Shown piece after piece: positions 18,565 to 26,778 of a stretch of 64,000 bases of DNA (positions are counted from its first letter, which is position 1; every line of letters starts with the position of its first letter). Source of the stretch: Micromonospora matsumotoense (GTDB lineage: Bacteria; Actinomycetota; Actinomycetes; Mycobacteriales; Micromonosporaceae); assembly GCF_900091525.1 (NCBI RefSeq), contig NZ_FMCU01000001.1, positions 806,001 through 870,000 of the forward strand, written 5' to 3'. Under the pieces are notes generated by a model. That model ran no database searches and was not told the origin of the DNA. It worked only from the letters and a program-made list of their open reading frames with translations. A program made the position numbers and the translations under genes.

Positions 18565-19677
18565 GTGTCCACGACGCTGCCGCCGTACCACCGCACCGCC
18601 GTGCGGCCCGACTGGCGCGACCTGCCCGCCGGCCTGCGGGACGCGGTGACCGCCCGGCTCGGCGCGCCGGTGGTCGCGGCCCGGACCGCGACCGCGGGCT
18701 TCACCGGCGGCTTCGCCGCCGTGCTGGAGACGGCGGCCGGCGGCCGGGTCTTCGTCAAGGCCGCCGACCTGACCCGGCAACGCCACCTGGCCGACTGGTA
18801 CGCCCGGGAACTGGCCGTCCTCGCCCGGCTGCCGGAGGGCCTGCCGGTCCCCCGCCCGCGCTGGGCGCTCGACGCCGCCGGCTGGTACGCGGTCGGCCTC
18901 GACGCCCTGGACGGGCGGACGCCCCGACTGCCCTGGGACCCGGTCGAGCTGACCGCCGTGCTCGCCGGATACGCCGAGGTGGCCGCCGCGCTGGCCGACC
19001 CGCCGGCCGCGCTGACCACCCTCGGCCTGCCCCGGCTGGCCGACCTGGCCCGCGCCGACATCCTCTGGTGGGGCGAGGTGGCCGCCGGCCGGGAGCCGAC
19101 GCCCCCGCTGCCCCCGGCGGCCCACGACCGGCTGCCCGAACTCGTCGCGCTGGAGTCCCGACTGCCCGGGTACGCGGCCGCCTCGGTCGGCCTGGCCCAC
19201 GGTGACCTGCGGGTGGACAACGTGCTGCTGGACCCCGCCGGGCGGGCCTGGTTCTGCGACTGGAACTGGCTCTGCCACGGCTCCGCCTGGTTCGACCTGG
19301 CCGGCCTTCTGATCACCGGGTACGCCGGCGGGGTGGACCTGGACGCGATCTTCGCCGGTCATCCGGCGGCGGCCGACGCCCCAGCCGACGCCCTGGACGT
19401 GACGCTGGCCGCCCTCTCCGGCTACTACCTCACCGCCGCCGGCCCACCACCGGCCGCCGCTCCCCCACCCGCTGGCTCCCCGGCGGGTGGGGGAGCCTCC
19501 CCGGCCGCCGGCTCCTCAGCGGTTGCCGGCGTCCCGCCGACCGCTGACCTCTCCACGGCGGCCGAGGGGGGCGCCGGTCCGGATGCCGCGGGAACGTCTC
19601 CGCTGCTGGGGGCGCACCGGCGGTTCAGCGGGGAGCAGGCCCTGCGCTGGCTCGCCGCCCGGCAGGGCTGGCGCTGA
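18565..19677 (+). CDS. APH-fold phosphotransferase
   Basis: 370-aa kinase of the aminoglycoside/choline-kinase superfamily. The catalytic loop is H-G-D-L-R-V-D-N and the metal-binding segment is F-C-D-W-N-W. An N-lobe lysine is seen in V-F-V-K-A. The C-terminal helical part is split by a ~55-residue Ala/Pro/Gly/Ser-rich insert (about residues 293-345), encoded by DNA with a perfect inverted repeat. The substrate is unknown; such chromosomal kinases are often not resistance enzymes. GTG 18565 was chosen because the frame upstream lies antisense to the DUF4240 gene. Confidence 0.85.
   Translation: MSTTLPPYHRTAVRPDWRDLPAGLRDAVTARLGAPVVAARTATAGFTGGFAAVLETAAGGRVFVKAADLTRQRHLADWYARELAVLARLPEGLPVPRPRWALDAAGWYAVGLDALDGRTPRLPWDPVELTAVLAGYAEVAAALADPPAALTTLGLPRLADLARADILWWGEVAAGREPTPPLPPAAHDRLPELVALESRLPGYAAASVGLAHGDLRVDNVLLDPAGRAWFCDWNWLCHGSAWFDLAGLLITGYAGGVDLDAIFAGHPAAADAPADALDVTLAALSGYYLTAAGPPPAAAPPPAGSPAGGGASPAAGSSAVAGVPPTADLSTAAEGGAGPDAAGTSPLLGAHRRFSGEQALRWLAARQGWR
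19459..19496. repeat. Perfect 14-bp inverted repeat inside the kinase gene
   Basis: GCTCCCCCACCCGC and its exact complement are separated by 10 nt, in the middle of the low-complexity insert of the kinase. Confidence 0.8.
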
Positions 19678-19731
19678 ACCTCGCCGCCGGCAGCCGTCGG
19701 GGCTGGTCGGTCCGGGCGGGGGTGGGGCGTT

Positions 19732-19760
19732 TTGGCTCGTCCGGCCGGACCTGGTAACCT
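19732..19760 (+). promoter_or_regulatory. rpsT promoter
   Basis: TTGGCT (19732-19737), a 17-bp spacer and TAACCT (19755-19760), a good housekeeping sigma promoter. It leaves an ~75-nt leader before the GTG of rpsT. Confidence 0.7.
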
Positions 19761-19840
19761 GGCCTTTCGCGTGGCGATGACGCATGCTCGTCGCGCGCGG
19801 TAATGCAGACCAAACCGAGCTATCAAGACGAGGCTGTCGC

Positions 19841-20107
19841 GTGGCGAACATCAAGTCCCAGATCAAGCGCAACCGGCAGAACGAGAAGCGCCGGCTGCGT
19901 AACAAGTCGGTCAAGTCGTCGCTGAAGACCGCCATCCGGAAGTTCCACGAGGCTGCGGAGGCCGGTGACGCCGAGAAGGCCACCGTCCTGATGCGTGACG
20001 CCGCCCGCAAGCTCGACAAGGCCGCCAGCAAGGGCGTCATCCACGCCAACCAGGCAGCCAACCGGAAGTCGGCCATCTCGAAGCGCGTCGGCTCGCTCTC
20101 GGCCTGA
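19841..20107 (+). CDS. rpsT: 30S ribosomal protein S20
   Basis: 88-aa basic protein that binds 16S rRNA early in 30S assembly. The sequence starts with [10 protein letters not shown] after a GTG start at 19841 (ribosome binding site GACGAGG), of normal length. It is the only gene of this group on the plus strand, opposite holA. A promoter is seen upstream and a strong hairpin downstream. Confidence 0.98.
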   Translation: MANIKSQIKRNRQNEKRRLRNKSVKSSLKTAIRKFHEAAEAGDAEKATVLMRDAARKLDKAASKGVIHANQAANRKSAISKRVGSLSA

Positions 20108-20127
20108 CCGAGCGACCCCAGACCTGA

Positions 20128-20162
20128 CCGTAGGCCCCGGAGCAGTGCTCCGGGGCCTACGG
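20128..20162 (+). terminator. rpsT terminator hairpin
   Basis: CCGTAGGCCCCGGAGCA and its exact complement with only one nucleotide between them (practical stem ~15 bp), 20 bp beyond the rpsT stop. Confidence 0.9.
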
Positions 20163-20264
20163 CTTCGCGCTGTTGCCGGGTGCCGGCTCCAGCCCTCCGC
20201 GCTGTTTCCGGGCGGCGGCCTGTCGTCCGCTCAGGTGTCGGCCCGTCGTCCGCTCCGCGCGGCG

Positions 20265-20348
20265 GGCTGATCACGACCTGGCCGGCCTCCGGCGGGCTGA
20301 CCAGGGCCTGCTCGGCCACCGGCGGCTGATCACGACCTGGCCGGCCTA
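20265..20348. repeat. Direct repeat with 59-bp period
   Basis: GGCTGATCACGACCTGGCC continues to CGGCCT in both copies (starts 20265 and 20324). The second copy includes the stop codon of the following minus-strand gene. Confidence 0.75.
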
Positions 20349-20869
20349 CCTGCGCGTGGCGACGGCGCGTCGGCCGGCTCCCACCGGGCGGGTGCGGTGG
20401 TGACCATCGCGCCGGGCAGGGTGTGCGGCACCCGGGCTCGTCCGACCACCGGCTCGACCTGCCGTCGAAACCGGTCCCGTTCCTGCTCCGGCACCAGCGC
20501 CGCCGAGTGGACCACCCGCTCGGCGACCTCGTCGTTGAGTTTCACCATGACCGCCACCGCCATCGGCAGCACCGGCACCGCCCACCAGTTCACCAACTCG
20601 GCCAGGGCGAGAAGCACCGCAAGCGCCACCGCCCCCTCGAAGAAGAGGAAGCAGAGCACCCCGCCGGGGTTGACGAAGCGCAGGCCGAGTAGCCGGGCGT
20701 AGAGCGGTCGGTAGCGTTGATCATCCGCCGGCACGGCGGACCATCCGGTCCGGCTGTGCCCCGCCACCGGGCGGGCGGGTCCAGGCACCGGGCGGGTGGG
20801 AGCAGGCAGGCCATGACCGCCATCCACCGGGCGAAGGTGACCCGTCACCGGGCGGATCGGGCCGGTCAC
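20330..20869 (-). CDS. Two-helix membrane protein, coupled to holA
   Basis: 179-aa protein I do not recognise. GTG 20869 overlaps the holA stop codon (GTGA), the best start, and the frame continues without stops. Residues 1-40 contain four R-P-V-x-G units at 7-residue spacing. Residues 69-90 and 94-110 are hydrophobic helices. The C-terminal part (V-K-L-N-D-E-V-A-E-R-V-V onward) is polar. A shorter form starting near 20767 (145 aa) would exclude the repeats. It is probably expressed at low level by coupling with holA. Confidence 0.65.
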   Translation of the reverse strand: MTGPIRPVTGHLRPVDGGHGLPAPTRPVPGPARPVAGHSRTGWSAVPADDQRYRPLYARLLGLRFVNPGGVLCFLFFEGAVALAVLLALAELVNWWAVPVLPMAVAVMVKLNDEVAERVVHSAALVPEQERDRFRRQVEPVVGRARVPHTLPGAMVTTAPARWEPADAPSPRAGRPARS

Positions 20870-21846
20870 CGGGCACTGCCTCGCCGGGCGGCGGCGACCG
20901 AGAAGACCGCCTTTTCCAGGGCGTACCCCCGGTCGTCGGCACCGCCCTTGACCGCCGCGTTGCACTCGGCCGCCGCCCGCATCGCCTCGACCAGCCCTTC
21001 CGGCGTCCAGCCCCGGGCCCGCTGCTGGGCATTCTTGATCTTCCAGGCAGGCATGCCGAGGGTGCTCGCCAGCTGGTACGGATCACCTCGGCCGGCGGCG
21101 GCGACCCGGGCCACCGTGCGGACTCCGTCGGCGAGGGCATCGGCGATCGGCACCGGGTCGACCCCGACGTGCAACGCCCAGCGCAACGCCTCCAGGGCGG
21201 CAGGGACATCGCCCACCATGGTGGCGTCGGCGACGGTGAAGCCGCTCACCTCGACCCGGCCGCGGTAGTAGCGGGAGACCGTCTCCGCGCCGATCCGCCC
21301 ATCCGTGTCGGCGATCAGCTGGGAACAGGCGGCGGCCAGTTCCCGCAGGTCGGTGCCGACGGCGGCGATCAACGCATCGGCCGCGTCGTCGGTGCACTTG
21401 CCGCCACCCCGGCGGATCTCGTCGCGGACGAAGGCCACCCGCTCGCGGTGCCCCTTGAGCTTCGCTGCCGGGACGACCGTCGCACCGGCGGCGCGCAGGC
21501 CGTCGGCGAAGGCCTTGCCCTTGCCCCCGCCCAGGTGCAGCGCCACCAACTGGACGTCCGGGTCGGGATTCTTCGCGTAGTCGAGCAGTGCGGCAACCAG
21601 GTCTTTCCGGGCGTCCTGGGCGGACCGGAGCACCAGCACCCGCCGCCCCCCGAACAACGACGGGCTGAGCATCTCGGCGATCTCGCCGACCGCCAACGCC
21701 CCGGCCTGGTACTCCCGGACGTCCACCTCCGGGTCGACGCTACGGGCTTTCGCCACGGCGTCGGTCACCGCGCGCGTGGCGAGCAGCTCCTCGTCGCCGA
21801 GGACGAGCAGAATAGGAGCAATGTCGACGCCGGTCACGTCGCTCAT
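20866..21846 (-). CDS. holA: DNA polymerase III subunit delta
   Basis: 326-aa HolA, the clamp-loader subunit that opens the beta clamp. The N-terminal P-I-L-L-V-L-G-D-E-E and the segment L-F-G-G-R-R-V-L-V-L are characteristic, as is the C-terminal collar region (P-A-W-K-I-K-N-A). ATG 21846 gives a normal N-terminus; the frame is open to 21909. It follows comEC by 260 bp in the same direction; comEA-comEC-holA is a standard actinobacterial order. Confidence 0.92.
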   Translation of the reverse strand: MSDVTGVDIAPILLVLGDEELLATRAVTDAVAKARSVDPEVDVREYQAGALAVGEIAEMLSPSLFGGRRVLVLRSAQDARKDLVAALLDYAKNPDPDVQLVALHLGGGKGKAFADGLRAAGATVVPAAKLKGHRERVAFVRDEIRRGGGKCTDDAADALIAAVGTDLRELAAACSQLIADTDGRIGAETVSRYYRGRVEVSGFTVADATMVGDVPAALEALRWALHVGVDPVPIADALADGVRTVARVAAAGRGDPYQLASTLGMPAWKIKNAQQRARGWTPEGLVEAMRAAAECNAAVKGGADDRGYALEKAVFSVAAARRGSAR

Positions 21847-21924
21847 CTTGGCACGGCCCGGCGGAGGATCGTGCCTGCTCATCAACGGCTGCGACGGCCC
21901 ACCCCGCACTCAGTGCAAATATAG

Positions 21925-21970
21925 ACATTTACCTCGATTGCCGGGTAATAGCAAAGATACCCCCTCGACT
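21925..21970 (-). promoter_or_regulatory. AT-rich promoter region of holA
   Basis: The only AT-rich patch nearby. TATATT on the minus strand is a plausible -10 box. GGGTA-N10-TACCC (about 21944-21963) forms an inverted repeat upstream. The regulator is unknown. Confidence 0.4.
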
Positions 21971-22001
21971 TCGGATTGCCTTTCACCTTCCGCCGGCGGG
22001 T

Positions 22002-22073
22002 GCGGGCTGCTCGGCCTCCCACCCCATCGGCCCGTGCGCGGGCTGCTCGGCCTCCCACCCCCATCGGCCGGGG
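22002..22073. repeat. Two-copy 36-bp tandem repeat
   Basis: GCGGGCTGCTCGGCCTCCCA plus CCCC(C)ATCGGCC occurs at 22002 and 22038, between comEC and holA. No gene is seen here. Confidence 0.75.
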
Positions 22074-22106
22074 AGGACTCGGGAGCACAGTTCTGAGCTG
22101 TCCCGG

Positions 22107-24593
22107 TCAGCGGCGGCCCGGGGACAGCCCTCGACCGACCACTGCGAGCCGGCCGGACCGCACTACCACCGCCACGTCCCCGTCGGTGTCGGTACGCAGC
22201 ACCCGCGCACCGGAGCGGGCCAGCCGATCCAGGATCACCGGGCTCGGGTGGCCGTAGTCGTTGTCGACTCCCACCGGCACCAACGCCACCATCGGCCGGA
22301 CCGCGTCGAGGAAGGCCGGGTCCTGGTACGCGCTGCCGTGGTGGGCCACCTTGAGCACCTCAGCCCGCAATTCCTGCGGCGGCGTCCGGTCCAGCAGTGC
22401 CCGCTGCTCCTCCGTCTCCGCGTCCCCGGGCAGCACGATACGTACGCCGGCCACGGTGGCCCGCAACACCAGTGAGTTGTTGTTCGGGTCGGACCGGGTG
22501 CCCCGCATCGGGTAGGGCGGCCCGAGCGCGACCACCTCCACCCCACCCGACCGGTACGACCAACCCGCCGCCGGCACCACCTGCCGCGCAGCACCGACGG
22601 CGGCCGTCACCAGGTCCCGTCCCGCCGCCGGCTCGGCCAGTGCCGGAGCGAGCACCATGGCCACCCGTCGACCCCGGGACACCCCGGCCACGCCACCGAC
22701 ATGGTCGGCGTGGAAGTGGCTGACCACCAGCAACGACACCTCACGCACCCCGAGCCGGCGCAGGCAGGCGTCCACCGCCGACGGCTCCGGACCGGCGTCC
22801 ACCACCACCGCCCGCCCGGGCGTCACCGGCAGCACGATGGCGTCCCCCTGTCCGACGGCGCACGCCGCCACCACCCAACCGTCCGGCGGCCACCCGCTGG
22901 CGACCAGCCGGACCGGGAGGGTGCCCAGCACCACCGCCACCGCGCCGACGGCCACCAGCCGGCGGATCAGCGGTCGGCGGACGGCCAGCAGCAACCCCAG
23001 GGTCAGCCCGGCGAGCAGCAACGCGCCCGGCAGCCCACCCGGCCAGGGCAGGGTCCCGGCCGGCAGGCGGGCCCCGACCCGGGCCACGGTGACCAGCCAC
23101 CAGGCCGGCCAGCTCGCCAACCAGGCGCTGAACTCCGCGCCGGCCGGCCACACCGGGGAGACGACCGCCGCCGCCACCCCCAACACCGTGGCCGGGGCGA
23201 TCGCCGGCACCACCAGCAGGTTGGCCGGCACCGCCACCAGGCTCACCGTGCCGGAGATGCCCGCCACCACCGGCCCGCAGGCGAGTTGGGCCGCCGCCGG
23301 GACGGCGAGCGCCTCCGCGAACCCCGCCGGCACGCCCCGGCGTCGCAGCCCGTCCCGCCAGCCCGGGGCGAGCAGCAGCAACCCACCGGTGGCCAGGACG
23401 GACAGCGCGAAACCGGCGTCACCGGCCAACTCCGGGTCGACCAGCACCAGCACGGCCACCGCCGCGGCCAACGCCGGCAGGGTGGCCCGGGGACGTCCGG
23501 CGGCCAACGCGGCCAGCCCGATCGCCCCCATGGTGGCCGCCCGGACCACACTGGGCGAGGGACGGACCAGGACGACGAAGCCGATCAGGGCGAGGCCACA
23601 GAGGATCGCCGCCAGCCGGGGACCGGCCCGGCCCCAGCGGGCCAGCAGCAGCACCGCGCCGACCACGATCGCCACGTTCGACCCGGACACCGCGTTGAGA
23701 TGGGTCATCCCGGTGGCCCGGAAGTCCTCCTCCACGGTGGCCGGCAACCGGCTGGTGTCGCCGACGACCAGGCCGGGCAACAGACCACCCTGATCGGGTG
23801 GGAGCGGTGTGCAGGCCCGCTGCAGACCGGCCCGCAGGGTGCCGGCGGCACGCTGGAGCCACGGCGGTGGCCCGTGCCGGACGGGAGGACCCGGCACGGT
23901 CAGCACGGCAGCGGTGAGATCGCCGCCCCGGGGTGCGGCCAACCGCCCCTGGGCGGTCAGTCGCTGTCCGGGCAGCAGACCCCGCCAGGCCGGGTCGGTG
24001 GCGAGCACGAGCACCCGCACGGGGACCCGCAGGCGATGGCCCTGGGGGTCGGTGAGGACGGTCGACTGCGCGGTGACGAGCAGGGTCGCCGGGCGGCCCG
24101 GCGCGCCCCGGACCGGGCGGGGATCGTCGCGGAGCACCAGCTCGGCGGTGACCCGGGCCCGGTCGTCGACCAGGGCACGCACCGGAGCGGCGTCCCGGAC
24201 GTGCAGCCGGGCCCCGGTGGCGGTGCTGCCGCAGACCACACCGAGCAGCACGGCGACGGCGATCCAGCCGTACCGGCGGACGGGGGCGGCCGGGGTGCCC
24301 AGCACGCCGCACAGGTGCCCGGCGAGCAGGGCGGCGAGGACAGCGGCGGCGGCCGCCAGCAGGACCGCCGTCCGGGCGGTGAGGTGCAGGCAGGCCAGCG
24401 CCGCCCACCAGGCCGCCACCGCCAGCCCGGCCAGGCGCAGGTCGGGAAGCCGGTCGCCGGTGGCGGGGTCGCCGGATGCAGCGGTCATCGCGCCGGCGGG
24501 TGCGGGGCCGCCGGCACCTTGGCCGCCCACCCCGGGCCACCGGCCGGCAGCGCTGCTCCGCCGGTCCTGCACCGGCTCGGGACGGCCGGTCAC
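22107..24593 (-). CDS. comEC: ComEC/Rec2 competence DNA channel
   Basis: 828-aa polytopic protein. The N-terminus has several hydrophobic helices and a DUF4131-like region, the middle is the Competence domain (repeated helices, N-A-V-S-G-S-N-V-A motif), and the C-terminal ~270 residues form a metallo-beta-lactamase domain with H-F-H-A-D-H-V-G-G. It forms the inner-membrane channel and may degrade the non-transforming strand. The start overlaps the comEA stop by 4 bp. A second ATG 35 codons in is possible. Confidence 0.93.
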   Translation of the reverse strand: MTGRPEPVQDRRSSAAGRWPGVGGQGAGGPAPAGAMTAASGDPATGDRLPDLRLAGLAVAAWWAALACLHLTARTAVLLAAAAAVLAALLAGHLCGVLGTPAAPVRRYGWIAVAVLLGVVCGSTATGARLHVRDAAPVRALVDDRARVTAELVLRDDPRPVRGAPGRPATLLVTAQSTVLTDPQGHRLRVPVRVLVLATDPAWRGLLPGQRLTAQGRLAAPRGGDLTAAVLTVPGPPVRHGPPPWLQRAAGTLRAGLQRACTPLPPDQGGLLPGLVVGDTSRLPATVEEDFRATGMTHLNAVSGSNVAIVVGAVLLLARWGRAGPRLAAILCGLALIGFVVLVRPSPSVVRAATMGAIGLAALAAGRPRATLPALAAAVAVLVLVDPELAGDAGFALSVLATGGLLLLAPGWRDGLRRRGVPAGFAEALAVPAAAQLACGPVVAGISGTVSLVAVPANLLVVPAIAPATVLGVAAAVVSPVWPAGAEFSAWLASWPAWWLVTVARVGARLPAGTLPWPGGLPGALLLAGLTLGLLLAVRRPLIRRLVAVGAVAVVLGTLPVRLVASGWPPDGWVVAACAVGQGDAIVLPVTPGRAVVVDAGPEPSAVDACLRRLGVREVSLLVVSHFHADHVGGVAGVSRGRRVAMVLAPALAEPAAGRDLVTAAVGAARQVVPAAGWSYRSGGVEVVALGPPYPMRGTRSDPNNNSLVLRATVAGVRIVLPGDAETEEQRALLDRTPPQELRAEVLKVAHHGSAYQDPAFLDAVRPMVALVPVGVDNDYGHPSPVILDRLARSGARVLRTDTDGDVAVVVRSGRLAVVGRGLSPGRR

Positions 24594-25591
24594 ACCGTCA
24601 CCAGGTCCTTGAGCTGCTCGTACCGGGCGTCGCCGATGCCGTCGACCTGGCGCAGGTCGCCCACGCTACGGAAGCCGCCCTGCTGGTCGCGGTGGGTGAG
24701 GATGCGTTGGGCGAGCACCGGGCCGACCCCGGGCAGCGCGTCGAGCTGCGCCAACGTGGCCGTGTTGAGGTTGACCCGACCGCTCGGAACTCCCCCGGGC
24801 GGCGCTGCTGCGGGGCCGGCCGCAGCACCGTCCGGGCCGGTTCCACCGGGTGGTGCGGTGACGCCGACCAGGATCAGTTCCCCGTCGGTCAGCTTCCGCG
24901 CCGGGTTGAGCAACGCCACGTCGACGCCGGGCAGGGCACCACCGGCTGCCTCGACCGCGTCGGCGACCCGCGCCCCGGCCGGCACCCGGACGAGCCCGGG
25001 GCGGCGTACCTTGCCGGCCACCGCCACCACCAGGTCGCCGGTCGGTTTCGGGGCCGGGCCCGACGCGGCCCCGGCTGAGGACTCCGGCCCCGCCACCGCA
25101 GTCGCCGCCGGGACCGGTTGCGCCTGGGGGCGGGAGCGCCAGGCCCAGAACCCCGCGCCGAGCACCACGACCACTGCCACGGCAGCCAACGCCCGGACCC
25201 CGCGCCGGCCGGGGTCGAAGACGCCGGGCCCGGGCAGCCGACCGGCGGAGATCCCGTCGTCACCGGCGGCGTGGTGCGCCCGGTCGAGGTCGGCGGACCG
25301 GACGGAACCGCCGTCCCGGACCGGATCGTCCACTTCGGTGTGACGCGCCCAGTCGGCATCGGAAGGACCGACCTTGAGGGGTCCACCGGCCGGCCCGGCG
25401 TCGCGGGGGCTGGTGTCGGCGGCCGGCCCGGACCGACGGCGGGCCGACGCCCCACCCACGCCGTCACCCGGCGGTACGCGCAGCCCCACCGGCCCGTACG
25501 GGCGGGGCGGTGACAGCGGCGGCCCTGCCGACACCCCGTCGGTCAGCCGGTACAGCCGCCGCCGCACCCTGGTTTCCTCATCCTCCGACAC
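24590..25591 (-). CDS. comEA: ComEA-like DNA-binding protein
   Basis: 333 aa. The first ~130 residues are a disordered cytoplasmic tail, then one transmembrane helix (about 132-151), a SLBB domain (about 185-245: G-D-L-V-V-A-V-A-G-K-V) and two helix-hairpin-helix motifs (about 272-333: V-N-L-N-T-A-T, L-P-G-V-G, D-G-I-G). ComEA binds incoming DNA and hands it to ComEC. The cytoplasmic tail is much longer than in Bacillus ComEA. GTG 25591 is preceded by TAATCT with a 6-nt gap (leaderless), with two DnaA boxes further upstream. Confidence 0.92.
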   Translation of the reverse strand: MSEDEETRVRRRLYRLTDGVSAGPPLSPPRPYGPVGLRVPPGDGVGGASARRRSGPAADTSPRDAGPAGGPLKVGPSDADWARHTEVDDPVRDGGSVRSADLDRAHHAAGDDGISAGRLPGPGVFDPGRRGVRALAAVAVVVVLGAGFWAWRSRPQAQPVPAATAVAGPESSAGAASGPAPKPTGDLVVAVAGKVRRPGLVRVPAGARVADAVEAAGGALPGVDVALLNPARKLTDGELILVGVTAPPGGTGPDGAAAGPAAAPPGGVPSGRVNLNTATLAQLDALPGVGPVLAQRILTHRDQQGGFRSVGDLRQVDGIGDARYEQLKDLVTV

Positions 25592-25597
25592 GGCGCG

Positions 25598-25603
25598 AGA
25601 TTA
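25598..25603 (-). promoter_or_regulatory. Leaderless -10 box for comEA
   Basis: TAATCT on the minus strand, 6 nt before the GTG at 25591. Confidence 0.5.
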
Positions 25604-25643
25604 GGCCGGCGGAGGGCACCTGCTCCGCTCGTCGGAGGTCGGC

Positions 25644-25671
25644 TGTGGACAACGGCACCGGCTGTGGACAA
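25644..25671 (-). promoter_or_regulatory. Two DnaA boxes upstream of comEA
   Basis: TGTGGACAA occurs at 25644-25652 and 25663-25671, as the complement of TTGTCCACA, the high-GC actinobacterial DnaA box. Both sit in a shared GGCTGTGGACAAC context, 19 bp apart, about 53 and 72 bp before the comEA start. The rest of the 287-bp gap to degV contains a 10-bp direct repeat (CGCACAGCGG at 25701 and 25715) but no gene. Confidence 0.7.
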
Positions 25672-25878
25672 CCGCCTGATCATGGTCAGATCTGCTACAG
25701 CGCACAGCGGGTAACGCACAGCGGACGGTTGCCGGGTCAGGGGTTCGTCCCCGCCGTGTGCCCGGTGCCGCCGCCGCGCCGCCACAGGCGGTGCATGCCG
25801 AGATCCACGTGGCGCTCGGAAGGCGTCGCGTCGCCGACCCGAGCAGTCAACGGGGCAGCTGCCGGCGCCCGTCCCGGC

Positions 25879-26730
25879 TCAGGTCGGCCGGCGGTGGACC
25901 ACCACGCTGGCCAGGCCCGGTCCGGCGTGGGCGGCGACCACCGCACCGGCCTCGGAGACGTAGGTGTCGTGCAGGCGGTCGCCGAACCGGGCGGTGAGCG
26001 CCTCGACCAACTGCTGGGCGCGTTGCGGGGCGGCGAGGTGGTGCACGCCGAGATCCACGTCGGCGTCGGCGGCGGCCTCGACCGCCAGGTCGATCAGGCG
26101 GGCCACCCCCCGGCTGGCGGTACGCACCTTGTCGCGTACCACGATCGCGCCGTCCGGCATGTGCATGATCGGCTTCACCGACAGGGCGGTGCCGAGCAGC
26201 GCCTCGGCCGCGTTGATCCGGCCGCCCCGACGCAGGAACTCCAGCGTGTCGACATAGAAAAAGATGGTGGTCCGGTCGACGGCGGCCAGCGCTGCGGCGC
26301 GTACCCCGGCCAGGTCGGCACCGGTCTCGGCGGCAGTGGCGGCGGCGAGCACCGGGAAGCCGAGGCCCATGCCGGCGGCCCGGCTGTCGACCACCTCGAC
26401 GCGGTCACCGACCTCGGCGGCGGCGAGCCGGGCCGCCGCCACCGTGCCGGACAGTTCGGCCGACAGGTGCACCGACACCACCCCGTCCGCGCCGTCGGCC
26501 AGCAACCGCCGGTAGGTCGCGACGAACTGTGCCGGGGAGGGGCGGGACGTGCTCACCGAGACCCGTCGGCCACCGAGCACCCGGGTGGCGTCGGCGGGGA
26601 AGGTCTCCACCCCCTCCAGCCCCTCGGCTCCGTTGAGCACGACGGTCAACGGCACCACGGTCAACCGGTGCGCCCGCACCGGTTCGGGGGGCAGGTAGGC
26701 GGTGGAGTCGGTGACGACCGCGACGGACAT
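25879..26730 (-). CDS. DegV family fatty-acid-binding protein
   Basis: 283-aa DegV/FakB-type protein. The N-terminal V-V-T-D-S-T-A-Y-L-P and the segment S-T-S-R-P-S-P-A-Q-F are the hallmark fatty-acid-binding motifs; the later V-V-D-S segment belongs to the same fold. FakB proteins present fatty acids to the FakA kinase; no fakA is visible here. The GTG at 26739 lies inside a TAGCGT box; ATG 26730 is 7 nt after it, so the leaderless ATG is preferred. Confidence 0.92.
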   Translation of the reverse strand: MSVAVVTDSTAYLPPEPVRAHRLTVVPLTVVLNGAEGLEGVETFPADATRVLGGRRVSVSTSRPSPAQFVATYRRLLADGADGVVSVHLSAELSGTVAAARLAAAEVGDRVEVVDSRAAGMGLGFPVLAAATAAETGADLAGVRAAALAAVDRTTIFFYVDTLEFLRRGGRINAAEALLGTALSVKPIMHMPDGAIVVRDKVRTASRGVARLIDLAVEAAADADVDLGVHHLAAPQRAQQLVEALTARFGDRLHDTYVSEAGAVVAAHAGPGLASVVVHRRPT

Positions 26731-26737
26731 GCCCGGC

Positions 26738-26743
26738 ACGCTA
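26738..26743 (-). promoter_or_regulatory. Leaderless -10 box for degV
   Basis: TAGCGT, 7 nt before the ATG at 26730. It argues against the upstream GTG, which would lie inside the box. Confidence 0.5.
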
Positions 26744-26778
26744 GCCGATGCCGGGGCCGACCGCCCGGGCCGACCGGC

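Noticed and set aside
21882..22088. A 68-codon minus-strand frame ending in a Cys-containing segment
   Set aside because: It lies in the repeat-rich gap between comEC and holA, covers the 36-bp tandem repeat and the holA promoter, and has no ribosome binding site or conserved domain.
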